DNA of 14,958 nucleotides from Butyrivibrio sp. UBA3740 (lineage in GTDB: Bacteria > Bacillota > Clostridia > Lachnospirales > Lachnospiraceae): assembly GCA_002372465.1 (NCBI GenBank), contig DFGW01000078.1, positions 681 through 15,638 on the forward strand, written 5' to 3'. Shown here piece by piece: positions 1-7,632 of this stretch. The stretch's first letter is position 1. Each line of letters starts with the position of its first letter. The notes under the pieces are model-generated. The model had not been told where the DNA came from. It searched no databases and was given only the letters and a program-made list of their open reading frames with translations. A program made the translations under genes and the position numbers.

Positions 1-3000
1 ACGGCAAACATTACGATGTCACCTTCGTGAACGATATACTCTTCATCGAATGTTATCTCTTTTTCAGAATCAAAGTTGCCCTGGGTAATTCCACCAAACC
101 ACTTCTTTTCTTCGCCGTTTACGAAAATTCTCATGCAAATGCCGTTGGCATCAGGGTCTTCATTATTGGCAAACTTGGTGTAGCTTCCGCAAACCTTTAT
201 TTTACCTGTATTAGCTGCTTCCCATCTGTATGCAGCGTTTCTGCCATTTCCCGGCTCTACAAAGTCCCTTTTAAGCTCAGGTTTTCCGTTATTATAGTAT
301 CTTTCATTATCAGGATCATAGGAAAGCTCTTCAAAGTTCTTTCCATCCCAGTCGCACATTCCATAGGTCCAGCCATCTGTGCCCTGCTCACCAAATGATT
401 CAAAGAGATTAGTGTTGTTAGTGCGCAGCTTTTCACCTTCAGCCTTCTCTTTTGCCGCATAAACACTCACAGACAATCTGCCTGCATCATAGGCTATATT
501 ATTCTTTCCGTCAATAACAAATGAAAGCTTATCACCTCTCCTGACGTCAAGCTGAGTAAACATGAAGTCTGCCTTGTTATCATTACCATCTCCCTGCAAA
601 ACCGCTATATCTTTTTCCTCAAGAAGCTCTTCATTTAAGAACACCTTAAGTCCCACACCATCCGGATAATCAGGATTTGCGTCAGTCTGCCCGAATTTGG
701 TATAGTCGCCAAGCACATCGATTTTTCCATCTTCGTACACTACCCATTGATATATTGCTGCCTTCTTCTCTCCGGGATGAACAAAGTCTTTCTTCATTTC
801 GAGATTCTCATTGGAAGGAGAAATAAAAGCAGTCTTATCCTCATTAGCATATACAAGGACTTTTGCACTGTTTAAGTCTTTTCCTTCAAGGAACCACCAT
901 CCGTCCTTACCCTGCTCGAATGATTCAAGATTACCGAGTACAGTGTTGTTGGTCCTGACTTCATCGCCTACTGAAACCTTGATTCCTTCAGAATCAGCAA
1001 TATCAATTTCAAGCCTTCCTCCGTCCCAGGCATTATTCCTGTTGCAGCCTATGTCAAAAGTAAGGATGTCTCCCTTCTTAACCTGCAGTTTTTCGATGGT
1101 TACAGCTCTTGCATTATCGTTTCCTTCACCTTTCGAGCAGTTGCAAACAGTGTTATACAGTCTGGAGTTATTCTTGAAGATCTCGATAGTTACGCCGTCA
1201 GGCCAGTCTGCATTGGGATCTTCATGGCCAAACTTCACATACTGACCGGTTATATCTATTTCTCCGTCAGCTGCCACAACCCATTTGTACATTGCATCGG
1301 CATTAAGCCTTGGCTGCACAAAGTCCTTCTTCACTTCGAGACCGCTTAATTTTCTTGAAATAAACCCTGTTCCATCAGCAGTCTTCTTTGACAAGACCTC
1401 TGCTTTGTCTATTCTTCTGCCTTCAAGATAGTACCAGCCGTTACTGCCCTGCTCTCCAAAATCATAAGAAAGATTTGCATAGTTCTTCCCGCTGTTATTG
1501 ACCATCTTCATGGTCCTAAGCTCTGCATCTTCGATCACAAAAGTGAAATTTCCGCCGTCATAAGCGGTATTTGCCTTTCCATCTACCAAAAGAGTAATGC
1601 AATCTCCGGCACGTACCTCAACATCCTCTACTGACAGATCCTTCGTGATCTTCTCATCGGTAAGTGGCGCGAAATCCTCTTTTTTCAGGACTTCTCTGTT
1701 CTTGAAAAGATACACTGTCACGCCGTCCGGCCAATCCGGATTTTTATCTTCATTAAGAAGTTTTGTATAGGATGCCATTATGTCGATCTTGCCGTTTTCA
1801 GCTGCAACCCACTTCACATTTGCAGATCTTCCCTTGTTAGCAGGCATGATGAAATCACGTTTTATCTCTATTCCGTCAAGAGTCGTGTATTTCTCACCAT
1901 TTTCTTCAAGTCGCTCAACGTTCACAGCAAAGTATGGATCCTGATAGTATCCTGATTGGAAGCACCAGCCGTTTTCTCCCTGCTTTCCGAAATCATCCTG
2001 GAGTGATGCGTTGTTTGAACGGCCTTTATCCCAATTTATAACGTCTCTCTCTGTCTGTCCCGTAAGCGCAGACAATCCCTTTATGGAAAACTCATAAAGA
2101 CCTGCATCATAGGCATTGTTTTCCTTACAATTGATGACCATTGATATATAGTCATCCTTGGCAACATCAAGTCCTGCAACATCAAGTCTTTTAGTAATTT
2201 CATTGAGTTCAGCATCAAAATCCTGCTGAACTAAAACTGTGCCATTATGATACAGTGTCACCCTTGTTCCATCCGGCCAATCCGGATTTTTATCCTCGTT
2301 CTTAAGTTTAGTATATGAAGCATCAATTCTGATCGTTCCGTTCTGGGCTACTTTCCATTTGATAACTGCGGACTTGCCCTTTCCGGGATTCACAAAATCG
2401 CTCTTTATCTCCAGATCGCGTGAATCAATGTATCGCTCTTCTTCAGGGCTGTATTTTCGCATATTGTAGGCGACAAAAGGCGCATCTCCTACACTTTCCT
2501 GGTAGAACCATCCGTTTTTACCCTGCTCACCAAAATCATATTTAACATCAGCAAAGTTCTGCCTTGTCTCACATTCATTGATAGAGATGTCATTTTCTGT
2601 GGTCACATCGGTAAGATCAAAAACAGAAAACTCGTATTTCCCCGCGTCATAGGCGTTGTTTTCCTTACAATTGATGACCATAGAAATATAGTCGTCCTTA
2701 TTTACTTTTAAAGACTCAACATCCATGCGCTTAGATATTTCCTGCCTGGTGTCTGGCGCAAATTCCTCCTGTGCAAGAACCGTATTATTATGATAAAGAG
2801 TAACCCTGGTTCCGTCCGGCAAGCTTGGATTCTTATCCTCGTTCTTAAACTTGGTATAGGAAGTATTAAGCCTGATTGTTCCTGTTTTTGCGACCTTCCA
2901 TTTGATCACAGCAGATTTTCCTTTTCCGGGATTTACAAAATCGCTCTTTATCTCCAGGTAGCTGCTGTCAAAATATCTGTACTCCTTTTCGTCAAAGATG

Positions 3001-4178
3001 CGCATATTGCATACATCATTTGGGTCATCTCCATAACCTTCCTGGTAGAACCAGCCGTTTTCTCCCTGTTTGCCAAAGTCATATTTAACGTCTGCGTAGT
3101 TTTCTCTTGTATCATCTCCGGCAATAACAACGTCTTTTTCGGTTGTTGCACCGGTCCTGTCAAGGATTGCAATATCGAATGCGCCGCCATCGTAAGACGC
3201 ATTTCCTCCTGCATCAACCACAAAGTATAATCTGTCTGACGTGCTTACGCTTACATTCTTTTCCCTGAAAGAAATCTCATTCTTGCCCTTCTTTGGTGCT
3301 GCAACTTTTTGGGAAAAAAGCTTTTCTCTGTTCCTGTAGACAGAGACAGTTACACCATCCGGCCAGTCAGGATTTCCATCGTTTTGCTCAAACTTGGTGT
3401 AAGTTCCTCTTATTTCAACGGCACCATCGACTGCAGGCTGCCAGCATAGCATTGCCTCATCATTTATTGATGGATGAATAAAGAACTGGCTGATTGAAAG
3501 ATTTGGAGATGTAGAATTCATGTACTCTCCGTTCTTTTCTGTTGATACAAGTTTTGCATCAGCGATGCTTTTTCCGCACATATAGGTCCAGCCATTATTT
3601 CCCTGGTGGCCGAAATCATCAATGGAATAAGCATTATTATCAATTCTGTCTGTATCCTTTTTCGCTGTAGGACCGCCGGCATTTACATCGGAAATGGCAA
3701 CATATAATGAACCACCGTCGTATGCGTTGTTCATGTTCGGATCCACAACAAAGTACAGGCTTTCCAGCTCATCGACATGTATATCTTTTAAGGACTCTTC
3801 TACAACTTCTTCCTTGTCTGTCTTTGCATCGACCTTGTATCTTCCGATAGGTTCATCCCCCTTGTAAACATACAGTGTTACTCCATCAGGATACATGGGA
3901 TTTTTATCATTATTTACGTTTTTGACATATGCAAGGTCAATATTTATATCTCCGCCCTTTGCAGCTCGCCACTCCAGTATAGATGCAACTTCCTCCGCGG
4001 TATGAATAAAATTGGACTTTATCTCTAATCCCTTTTGTCCGGGCTGAAAGTATCTCTCTCCATCATAGGATTCAAGTCTCTTAGACCTTGCCGGGTCCTG
4101 TGATGATCCATATCTGTAAAACCATCCGTTATTTCCCTGCTCTCCAAAATCTGCAACGTTAAAAGCATTATTGGTGCG
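1..4178 (-). repeat. Eight tandem ~534-bp coding repeats
   Basis: Protein-level repeat units, read on the minus strand, run approximately 4178-3648, 3647-3108, 3107-2565, 2564-2022, 2021-1491, 1490-957, 956-426 and 425 to beyond 1. The GW tryptophan codons are spaced 534, 537, 543, 543, 531, 537 and 528 bases apart, always in frame. Modules 3 and 4 are the closest pair at DNA level: the 60 bases at 2641-2700 and 2101-2160 differ at only about 7 positions. The outer modules are diverged at DNA level but keep the motifs. Modules 7 and 8 differ at the opening motif, with ESF in place of DFG and QGKDGW or QGTDGW in place of QGxNGW. Confidence 0.9.
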
Positions 4179-4418
4179 GTTTTCATCATCAACAAATTCC
4201 GGTTCGATATAGTCATGCGAAATAAAAGATGAAGGCCATGAACTCGCAAGCGCAACAATCTCATCCTCGATTGTTACTATAGCTGACTGCTGAAGTGCTT
4301 CTTCCTTAGTTACGCATGCCGCAATTCCTGTGCAGGTTGCAACGATCGCGAGCATTCCCCCGAGTGCAACTTTATATTTTGATGCAACTGCCACTACTTT
4401 TTTTAAATCTAACCCCAT
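1..4418 (-). CDS. Giant multimodular surface lipoprotein, eight or more CBM-like repeats (3' end outside window)
   Basis: I translated this frame by hand from the ATG at 4418 to base 3 and found no stop, giving 1472 codons; the C-terminus lies beyond the window. The start is supported by AGGAG nine bases upstream. Residues 1-35 form a signal peptide with two lysines (K6, K7), a hydrophobic core (about 17-34) and a lipobox-like I-A-A-C ending at Cys35, so a lipoprotein outside the membrane is likely. From residue 81 the protein is eight tandem modules of 176-181 residues. Each opens with an (R)xNN...(D/E)(S/F)...QGxNGW motif (Trp at 99, 277, 456, 637, 818, 995, 1174, 1350). Then come an aromatic-rich strand region, a NP(D)xPDG motif and, near the end, FxV...NxxYDxG. 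These look like beta-sandwich, carbohydrate-binding-type modules, but I cannot name a family. No catalytic domain is visible in this part. The gene lies 65 bases after the GH32 gene with no strong terminator between, so both are probably one transcript. Inferred role: binding extracellular glycan, probably fructan, at the cell surface. Confidence 0.85.
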   Translation of the reverse strand, partial: MGLDLKKVVAVASKYKVALGGMLAIVATCTGIAACVTKEEALQQSAIVTIEDEIVALASSWPSSFISHDYIEPEFVDDENRTNNAFNVADFGEQGNNGWFYRYGSSQDPARSKRLESYDGERYFQPGQKGLEIKSNFIHTAEEVASILEWRAAKGGDINIDLAYVKNVNNDKNPMYPDGVTLYVYKGDEPIGRYKVDAKTDKEEVVEESLKDIHVDELESLYFVVDPNMNNAYDGGSLYVAISDVNAGGPTAKKDTDRIDNNAYSIDDFGHQGNNGWTYMCGKSIADAKLVSTEKNGEYMNSTSPNLSISQFFIHPSINDEAMLCWQPAVDGAVEIRGTYTKFEQNDGNPDWPDGVTVSVYRNREKLFSQKVAAPKKGKNEISFREKNVSVSTSDRLYFVVDAGGNASYDGGAFDIAILDRTGATTEKDVVIAGDDTRENYADVKYDFGKQGENGWFYQEGYGDDPNDVCNMRIFDEKEYRYFDSSYLEIKSDFVNPGKGKSAVIKWKVAKTGTIRLNTSYTKFKNEDKNPSLPDGTRVTLYHNNTVLAQEEFAPDTRQEISKRMDVESLKVNKDDYISMVINCKENNAYDAGKYEFSVFDLTDVTTENDISINECETRQNFADVKYDFGEQGKNGWFYQESVGDAPFVAYNMRKYSPEEERYIDSRDLEIKSDFVNPGKGKSAVIKWKVAQNGTIRIDASYTKLKNEDKNPDWPDGTRVTLYHNGTVLVQQDFDAELNEITKRLDVAGLDVAKDDYISMVINCKENNAYDAGLYEFSIKGLSALTGQTERDVINWDKGRSNNASLQDDFGKQGENGWCFQSGYYQDPYFAVNVERLEENGEKYTTLDGIEIKRDFIMPANKGRSANVKWVAAENGKIDIMASYTKLLNEDKNPDWPDGVTVYLFKNREVLKKEDFAPLTDEKITKDLSVEDVEVRAGDCITLLVDGKANTAYDGGNFTFVIEDAELRTMKMVNNSGKNYANLSYDFGEQGSNGWYYLEGRRIDKAEVLSKKTADGTGFISRKLSGLEVKKDFVQPRLNADAMYKWVVAADGEIDITGQYVKFGHEDPNADWPDGVTIEIFKNNSRLYNTVCNCSKGEGNDNARAVTIEKLQVKKGDILTFDIGCNRNNAWDGGRLEIDIADSEGIKVSVGDEVRTNNTVLGNLESFEQGKDGWWFLEGKDLNSAKVLVYANEDKTAFISPSNENLEMKKDFVHPGEKKAAIYQWVVYEDGKIDVLGDYTKFGQTDANPDYPDGVGLKVFLNEELLEEKDIAVLQGDGNDNKADFMFTQLDVRRGDKLSFVIDGKNNIAYDAGRLSVSVYAAKEKAEGEKLRTNNTNLFESFGEQGTDGWTYGMCDWDGKNFEELSYDPDNERYYNNGKPELKRDFVEPGNGRNAAYRWEAANTGKIKVCGSYTKFANNEDPDANGICMRIFVNGEEKKWFGGITQGNFDSEKEITFDEEYIVHEGDIVMFA

Positions 4419-4483
4419 AACATTCCACTCCTATAAACGATATCTGCTTCCTAAGCCTTCTCCCAAAAGACAACTATCTTTCC

Positions 4484-6022
4484 TTACTTAAATGCCTTCA
4501 AATCTTCAAAACTTGCCTTTGATTCAACACTAAACACCCCAAAATCAGAGCCCTGTGACATGTACATTCTTGTTGTGAAAGCAATCTCATCGTTGACATA
4601 CATGCACACAACGCCGTCTGCAACAAGCAGTGAAACATTCAGCTCATTTTTATCTGCTAAATTGAAATCAACATATGACTGAGCAGTTCTTTCCATAATA
4701 TTGCTGCCGTTGTAGAACTCAATCCTGTTGTTGGCGCCGTTAAACACAATGTTCAGGCTTCCGACACTTTCTTCGTTTGTATCAAAGCAGAACCCAAACA
4801 TACCGTCTTTATCAAAACCCCTGATTGTGGTCTTAATAAGGTAACTGCCAAGAAGTTCCTTAAATCCCGCCATCTCATATTTTTCACCGGCAAAAGATAT
4901 AACGCCCTCCGAAAGAGAAGCTGAATCAGTCATCTTGACCGGTGTAAGCGAAAGCTCATTAGATAAAAGCTTTTCAAGCTCAGGGTTTAAAACAGGTGTG
5001 AGGCTTCCATCTTCATGCTGCACAAGCTTATGAGTGACCATATTTCCGCCCCAGTCGTAGTCCTCACTGTCTGTATGCTTTTTCTTCGTTCCGTTCCATC
5101 CGACAACATATAAGTTCTCTCCGTCTGTCTCCATTCTTCCTGCATAGAAGCCGTTGCAGTCAAAGATGTCCTGTGAAGGGATCTCAAACGGGCCCTCAAA
5201 ATTGTCTGCTATCCTGTAATGAACAAGCCTGTGAGGCCACTGATCAGAGAATGACAAGTACCACTTTCCTTTATAAGAAAGGAGTGTCGGGCATTCCAGA
5301 TTTGAATCGGTTCCCATATCATTTTCAAAGAAAACACCGGCATCTTCCCAGCTCTTTAAGTCCTCTGAAGTGTATCTTGCAATGACTCCGATGTTGTTCT
5401 GTCTTGTTGCAACAAGCATTGAATAGCACTTTTCTGATTCAACATAGAAAACATACGGATCCCTGAAGTCGTTCTGCGCATAATTCTCGTTTGCATAAAG
5501 TGTATCTTCGGGAATCTTTTCCCAATTTATAAGATCGCTGCTGACAGCATGCATCACTGCTTCTTTTGGCTCAAACATATCGTTATGTCCTGTATAAAAA
5601 GCATGGTACTTACCGTCATTTCCCTTTATTACACTTCCGGTTCCAAGAGCTATGTCCTGGTCTTCTACAGCGTCTCCATAAGTCAAAACAACTCCCTTGT
5701 CATCATATGAGGCAAAGTCTGTAGTCTGGATCAGCCCCCAAGGGTGATATCCCTGCTTACCGTCTCTCTGGTCTGCCAGGTAAAAGACATTGTACTTTCC
5801 CTCGTCGTAAAACGGCATTGTATCACCCACAAGTCCCTCCACTGATGCCGGAAAAACGATATGATCTTCAATGTTCTCTCCCAGATACTTTTCATCCGCT
5901 GACTGCACGGTTTCCTCTGTTGTTTCATCTAAAGTAGTATCCGGTTCTGCGGCTTTGGATGAGCATCCAACGCTGGCGATGATCATAATGCCAATCAAAA
6001 GCAATGTTTTTATTCTATGCAT
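4484..6022 (-). CDS. GH32-family (clan GH-J) beta-fructosidase lipoprotein
   Basis: The product is 512 residues. Residues 1-20 are a lipoprotein signal peptide ending A-S-V-G-C20, so the enzyme is probably anchored on the outer face. Residues about 45-345 fit the five-bladed propeller of GH32. RDP is at 187-189 (transition-state stabiliser), ECP is at 243-245 (Glu243 the likely acid/base), and a WGGN strand is at 324-327. The nucleophile region departs from the usual NDPNG: it reads GLVGDTMPFYD (63-73), making Asp67 the candidate nucleophile. Residues about 355-512 look like the C-terminal beta-sandwich (GH32C/CBM66 type). The start is set by GGGAGG at 6027-6032. It heads the operon with the repeat lipoprotein and is divergent from the LacI-type regulator, which fits sugar-induced expression. 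Expected reaction: release of fructose from sucrose, levan or inulin; the exact substrate cannot be read from sequence. A GH43-like or GH68-like relative is the main alternative. Confidence 0.82.
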   Translation of the reverse strand: MHRIKTLLLIGIMIIASVGCSSKAAEPDTTLDETTEETVQSADEKYLGENIEDHIVFPASVEGLVGDTMPFYDEGKYNVFYLADQRDGKQGYHPWGLIQTTDFASYDDKGVVLTYGDAVEDQDIALGTGSVIKGNDGKYHAFYTGHNDMFEPKEAVMHAVSSDLINWEKIPEDTLYANENYAQNDFRDPYVFYVESEKCYSMLVATRQNNIGVIARYTSEDLKSWEDAGVFFENDMGTDSNLECPTLLSYKGKWYLSFSDQWPHRLVHYRIADNFEGPFEIPSQDIFDCNGFYAGRMETDGENLYVVGWNGTKKKHTDSEDYDWGGNMVTHKLVQHEDGSLTPVLNPELEKLLSNELSLTPVKMTDSASLSEGVISFAGEKYEMAGFKELLGSYLIKTTIRGFDKDGMFGFCFDTNEESVGSLNIVFNGANNRIEFYNGSNIMERTAQSYVDFNLADKNELNVSLLVADGVVCMYVNDEIAFTTRMYMSQGSDFGVFSVESKASFEDLKAFK

Positions 6023-6033
6023 AATTCCTCCCT

Positions 6034-6049
6034 TAGTGCTTTTGCACTA
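6034..6049. promoter_or_regulatory. Palindrome in the GH32 leader (operator or mRNA hairpin)
   Basis: TAGTGC-TTTT-GCACTA is a perfect 6-bp inverted repeat just upstream of the GH32 ribosome binding site (6027-6032). Its core GTGCTTTTGCAC resembles the GTGCATTTGACAC elements elsewhere in this intergenic region, one base shorter. It may be a further operator, or a leader hairpin affecting translation. Confidence 0.4.
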
Positions 6050-6064
6050 TCACTTGACAGAAAC

Positions 6065-6093
6065 AATATAGCATTATGTGTCATTTGTATCAA
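6065..6093 (-). promoter_or_regulatory. Sigma-A promoter of the GH32/repeat-lipoprotein operon
   Basis: On the minus strand the -35 is TTGATA (6093-6088) and the -10 is TATATT (6070-6065), with a 17-base spacer. The transcript would start near 6058 and have a leader of about 36 bases before the ATG at 6022. The spacer contains the TGACAC half of one putative operator copy (6078-6090), so a bound repressor would block polymerase. Confidence 0.7.
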
Positions 6094-6199
6094 TCTAAAA
6101 GTGCATATGACACAACTTTTCGTGAAATTCAGTGTTTTTATGGGGTTCTTTTTTGTGAATTATGCACACTTGTCATACAGAAATTGGTGCATTTGACAC
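6078..6199. promoter_or_regulatory. Three copies of a putative LacI-family operator
   Basis: GTGCATATGACAC lies at 6101-6113 (+) and GTGCATTTGACAC at 6187-6199 (+). An inverted, weaker copy is at 6078-6090 (minus strand ATACAAATGACAC). All three share TGACAC. The 6187-6199 copy covers the -35 of the regulator promoter, and the 6078-6090 copy lies between the -35 and -10 of the GH32 promoter. The placement fits autorepression plus operon repression by the adjacent LacI-type protein; the binding itself is inferred. Confidence 0.5.
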
Positions 6200-6221
6200 A
6201 TTGCTATTGCAGCGTTATGAT
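6193..6221 (+). promoter_or_regulatory. Sigma-A promoter of the LacI-family regulator
   Basis: Consensus TTGACA (6193-6198), a 17-base spacer and TATGAT (6216-6221) place the transcription start near 6228, about 46 bases before the chosen ATG at 6274. The -35 sits inside the operator-like element 6187-6199. Confidence 0.75.
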
Positions 6222-6273
6222 ATTTATCGGATTGAAATATGTAACAAAAATATTTATCGAGGGGTTATCAGTC

Positions 6274-7332
6274 ATGGGAAAGAGCGTAACATTACAGGAA
6301 ATTGCAGACGCACTTGGAATGTCAAGAAATACTGTTTCCAGAGCACTCAACAACTCAGGAAGCGTATCTTCGGAAACCAGGAGTAAGATCTGTCAGATGG
6401 CTACAGCCATGGGCTACAAGCAGTTTAGTTTAGTTGATACCGCTGATACAGCAACAAGTACGCTTTTAGCATTAAAGGACGGCAAGACAGAAATAGCCCT
6501 GTTCACTCATTCTTTTCCCGGTGCATCCCATTCAGGAACCAAGCTTCTTGAGGCATTTCAGAACAGAATAGATTCACTGGGCTACAAGCTTTCAATCAAC
6601 ATTATTAAAGATAATGATATTGAATCCTTAAGCCTCCCAACTAATTTTTCCATGGACAATATAGCAGGAATTCTCTGTATAGAGCTCTTTTCCGAAAAAT
6701 ACAGCAAATTCCTCTGCAGTCTGAATATTCCCATTCTCTTTGTAGATACCCCTGTTCTTCAGAAATTCGGATTGGCAGCTGATACTCTCTACATGGAGAA
6801 TGTTACAAGCGTCTACCGCCTGATCAGTTCATTTATCCAAAGCGGAAAGAGAAACATCTCATTTGTTGGTGACAGATTCCATTGCCAGTCATTCAATGAG
6901 AGGTGGCAGGCCTACGTTTCAGCCATGACAGATAGCGGGATTGGCATCGACACCGGATCCTGTATTCTTGATGACGACTCGAGTCCGTACAAAGATACAG
7001 ATTATCTCGCAGCAAGGATCAGCGAGCTTGGGAAAATGCCTGAAGTTTTCTTTTGTGCCAACGATTACCTTGCAATCTGCACCATAAAGGCCCTTAGGCA
7101 GCTTGGTAAAAAAGTTCCGAAGGACGTTGCGGTCTGCGGATTTGATAATGCTCCCGAAGCCACCATCATAGAGCCAAGTCTTACCACGGTGAAGATCCAT
7201 TCAAGTTCCATGGGCTTTATTGCTGCGGATATTCTGCTTTCCAGGATCGCCAATCCAAATACTCCTTACAAAAAAACATATGTAGAAACAGATATCATAA
7301 TAAGAGAATCAACCGGAAATACGATTAAATAA
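6274..7332 (+). CDS. LacI-family transcriptional regulator of the fructan/sucrose locus
   Basis: The product is 352 residues from the ATG at 6274, preceded by GAGGGG (6259-6264). The frame is open back to 6076, but the added 66 residues lie across the promoter and do not look coding. Residues 5-25 form the LacI helix-turn-helix (VTLQEIADALGMSRNTVSRAL), continuing to GYK at 47-49. The usual hinge-helix N-x-x-A-R motif is not evident after it. From about residue 72 onward is a type-1 periplasmic-binding-like effector domain, including the FFCANDYLAI and AVCGFDN segments near the C-terminus, which are typical of the family. Because it is divergent from the GH32 operon and shares an operator-bearing intergenic region with it, it is probably a sugar-relieved repressor of that operon and of itself. 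The inducer (sucrose, fructose or a fructan oligomer) cannot be seen. The stop is directly followed by a pseudogene fragment in the same frame. Confidence 0.88.
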   Translation: MGKSVTLQEIADALGMSRNTVSRALNNSGSVSSETRSKICQMATAMGYKQFSLVDTADTATSTLLALKDGKTEIALFTHSFPGASHSGTKLLEAFQNRIDSLGYKLSINIIKDNDIESLSLPTNFSMDNIAGILCIELFSEKYSKFLCSLNIPILFVDTPVLQKFGLAADTLYMENVTSVYRLISSFIQSGKRNISFVGDRFHCQSFNERWQAYVSAMTDSGIGIDTGSCILDDDSSPYKDTDYLAARISELGKMPEVFFCANDYLAICTIKALRQLGKKVPKDVAVCGFDNAPEATIIEPSLTTVKIHSSSMGFIAADILLSRIANPNTPYKKTYVETDIIIRESTGNTIK

Positions 7333-7338
7333 ACTACA

Positions 7339-7533
7339 TTTTATCCACTTACACCTGCGCAGAACATGCACTATCAGTGGATAAGACAGTACCATACACA
7401 GCAGGTCAGCGGGGTGACTATTGCATTTGCTGTAAAAATGGATCTTGATCTTGTACTTCTCAATAAGTGCATTATCGAAGAAACCAAAAGATATGGATGT
7501 CTTTTACTGGTACCTGGTACCACTGTGGTCTGA
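7339..7533 (+). pseudogene. Fragment of a condensation-domain/acyltransferase-like gene
   Basis: In the same frame as the regulator and immediately after its TAA, about 64 codons are open up to TGA at 7531-7533. The translation begins FYPLTPAQNMHYQW and continues with a hydrophobic strand, then MDLDLVLLNKCIIEETKRYG. This matches the N-terminal pattern of condensation-domain and alcohol-acyltransferase proteins (YPLTxxQ, then LDxxxLxxA and a following R). It has no start codon or ribosome binding site at the proper place, and stops before the HHxxxDG active-site region. I read it as a decayed remnant left by a deletion; a chance resemblance is possible. Confidence 0.5.
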
Positions 7534-7562
7534 TGGTTTTGAGAACTAGGTTCTCAAAACCA
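7534..7562 (+). terminator. Hairpin downstream of the LacI-family gene
   Basis: A perfect 13-bp inverted repeat, TGGTTTTGAGAAC / GTTCTCAAAACCA, has a 3-base loop and is followed by a poor T tract (CTTTGTCT). It probably ends the plus-strand transcript from 6228, though the weak T run makes this less certain. Confidence 0.5.
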
Positions 7563-7579
7563 CTTTGTCTACAACAAAA

Positions 7580-7611
7580 AGCAAGTCACAGCCTCTCGGT
7601 TGTGACTTGCT
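7580..7611 (-). terminator. Terminator of the short-chain dehydrogenase gene
   Basis: AGCAAGTCACA (7580-7590) pairs perfectly with TGTGACTTGCT (7601-7611). On the minus strand the hairpin ends in a run of T (7580-7576), 21 bases after the dehydrogenase stop. This is a classical intrinsic terminator; on the plus strand the T tract is poor. Confidence 0.75.
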
Positions 7612-7632
7612 AATAGTTTTCCTGTGCGCTTC

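Noticed and set aside
811..1245. Plus-strand 144-residue open frame, and similar frames at 27-398, 2790-3230 and 3293-3481
   Set aside because: They lie antisense to the repeat lipoprotein, whose frame is continuous and shows repeated motifs; they have no family resemblance and no convincing ribosome binding site.
1..4178. The regular ~535-base period as a CRISPR or mobile repeat
   Set aside because: The period is far too long for CRISPR, it keeps one reading frame throughout, and the similarity is at protein level, so it is a coding module array.
4419..4483. Possible terminator between the GH32 gene and the repeat lipoprotein gene
   Set aside because: Only weak 5-bp complementarities are present and no T tract follows, so co-transcription is more likely.
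6076..6273. Possible 66-residue N-terminal extension of the LacI-type regulator
   Set aside because: The stretch contains the regulator's own promoter and operator-like elements, and the family N-terminus (helix-turn-helix) starts right after the ATG at 6274, which has GAGGGG upstream.
7501..7530. Double GGTACC near the pseudogene end as an attachment or insertion scar
   Set aside because: Two GGTACC sites seven bases apart are short and have no flanking direct repeats or transposase remnant; chance is adequate.
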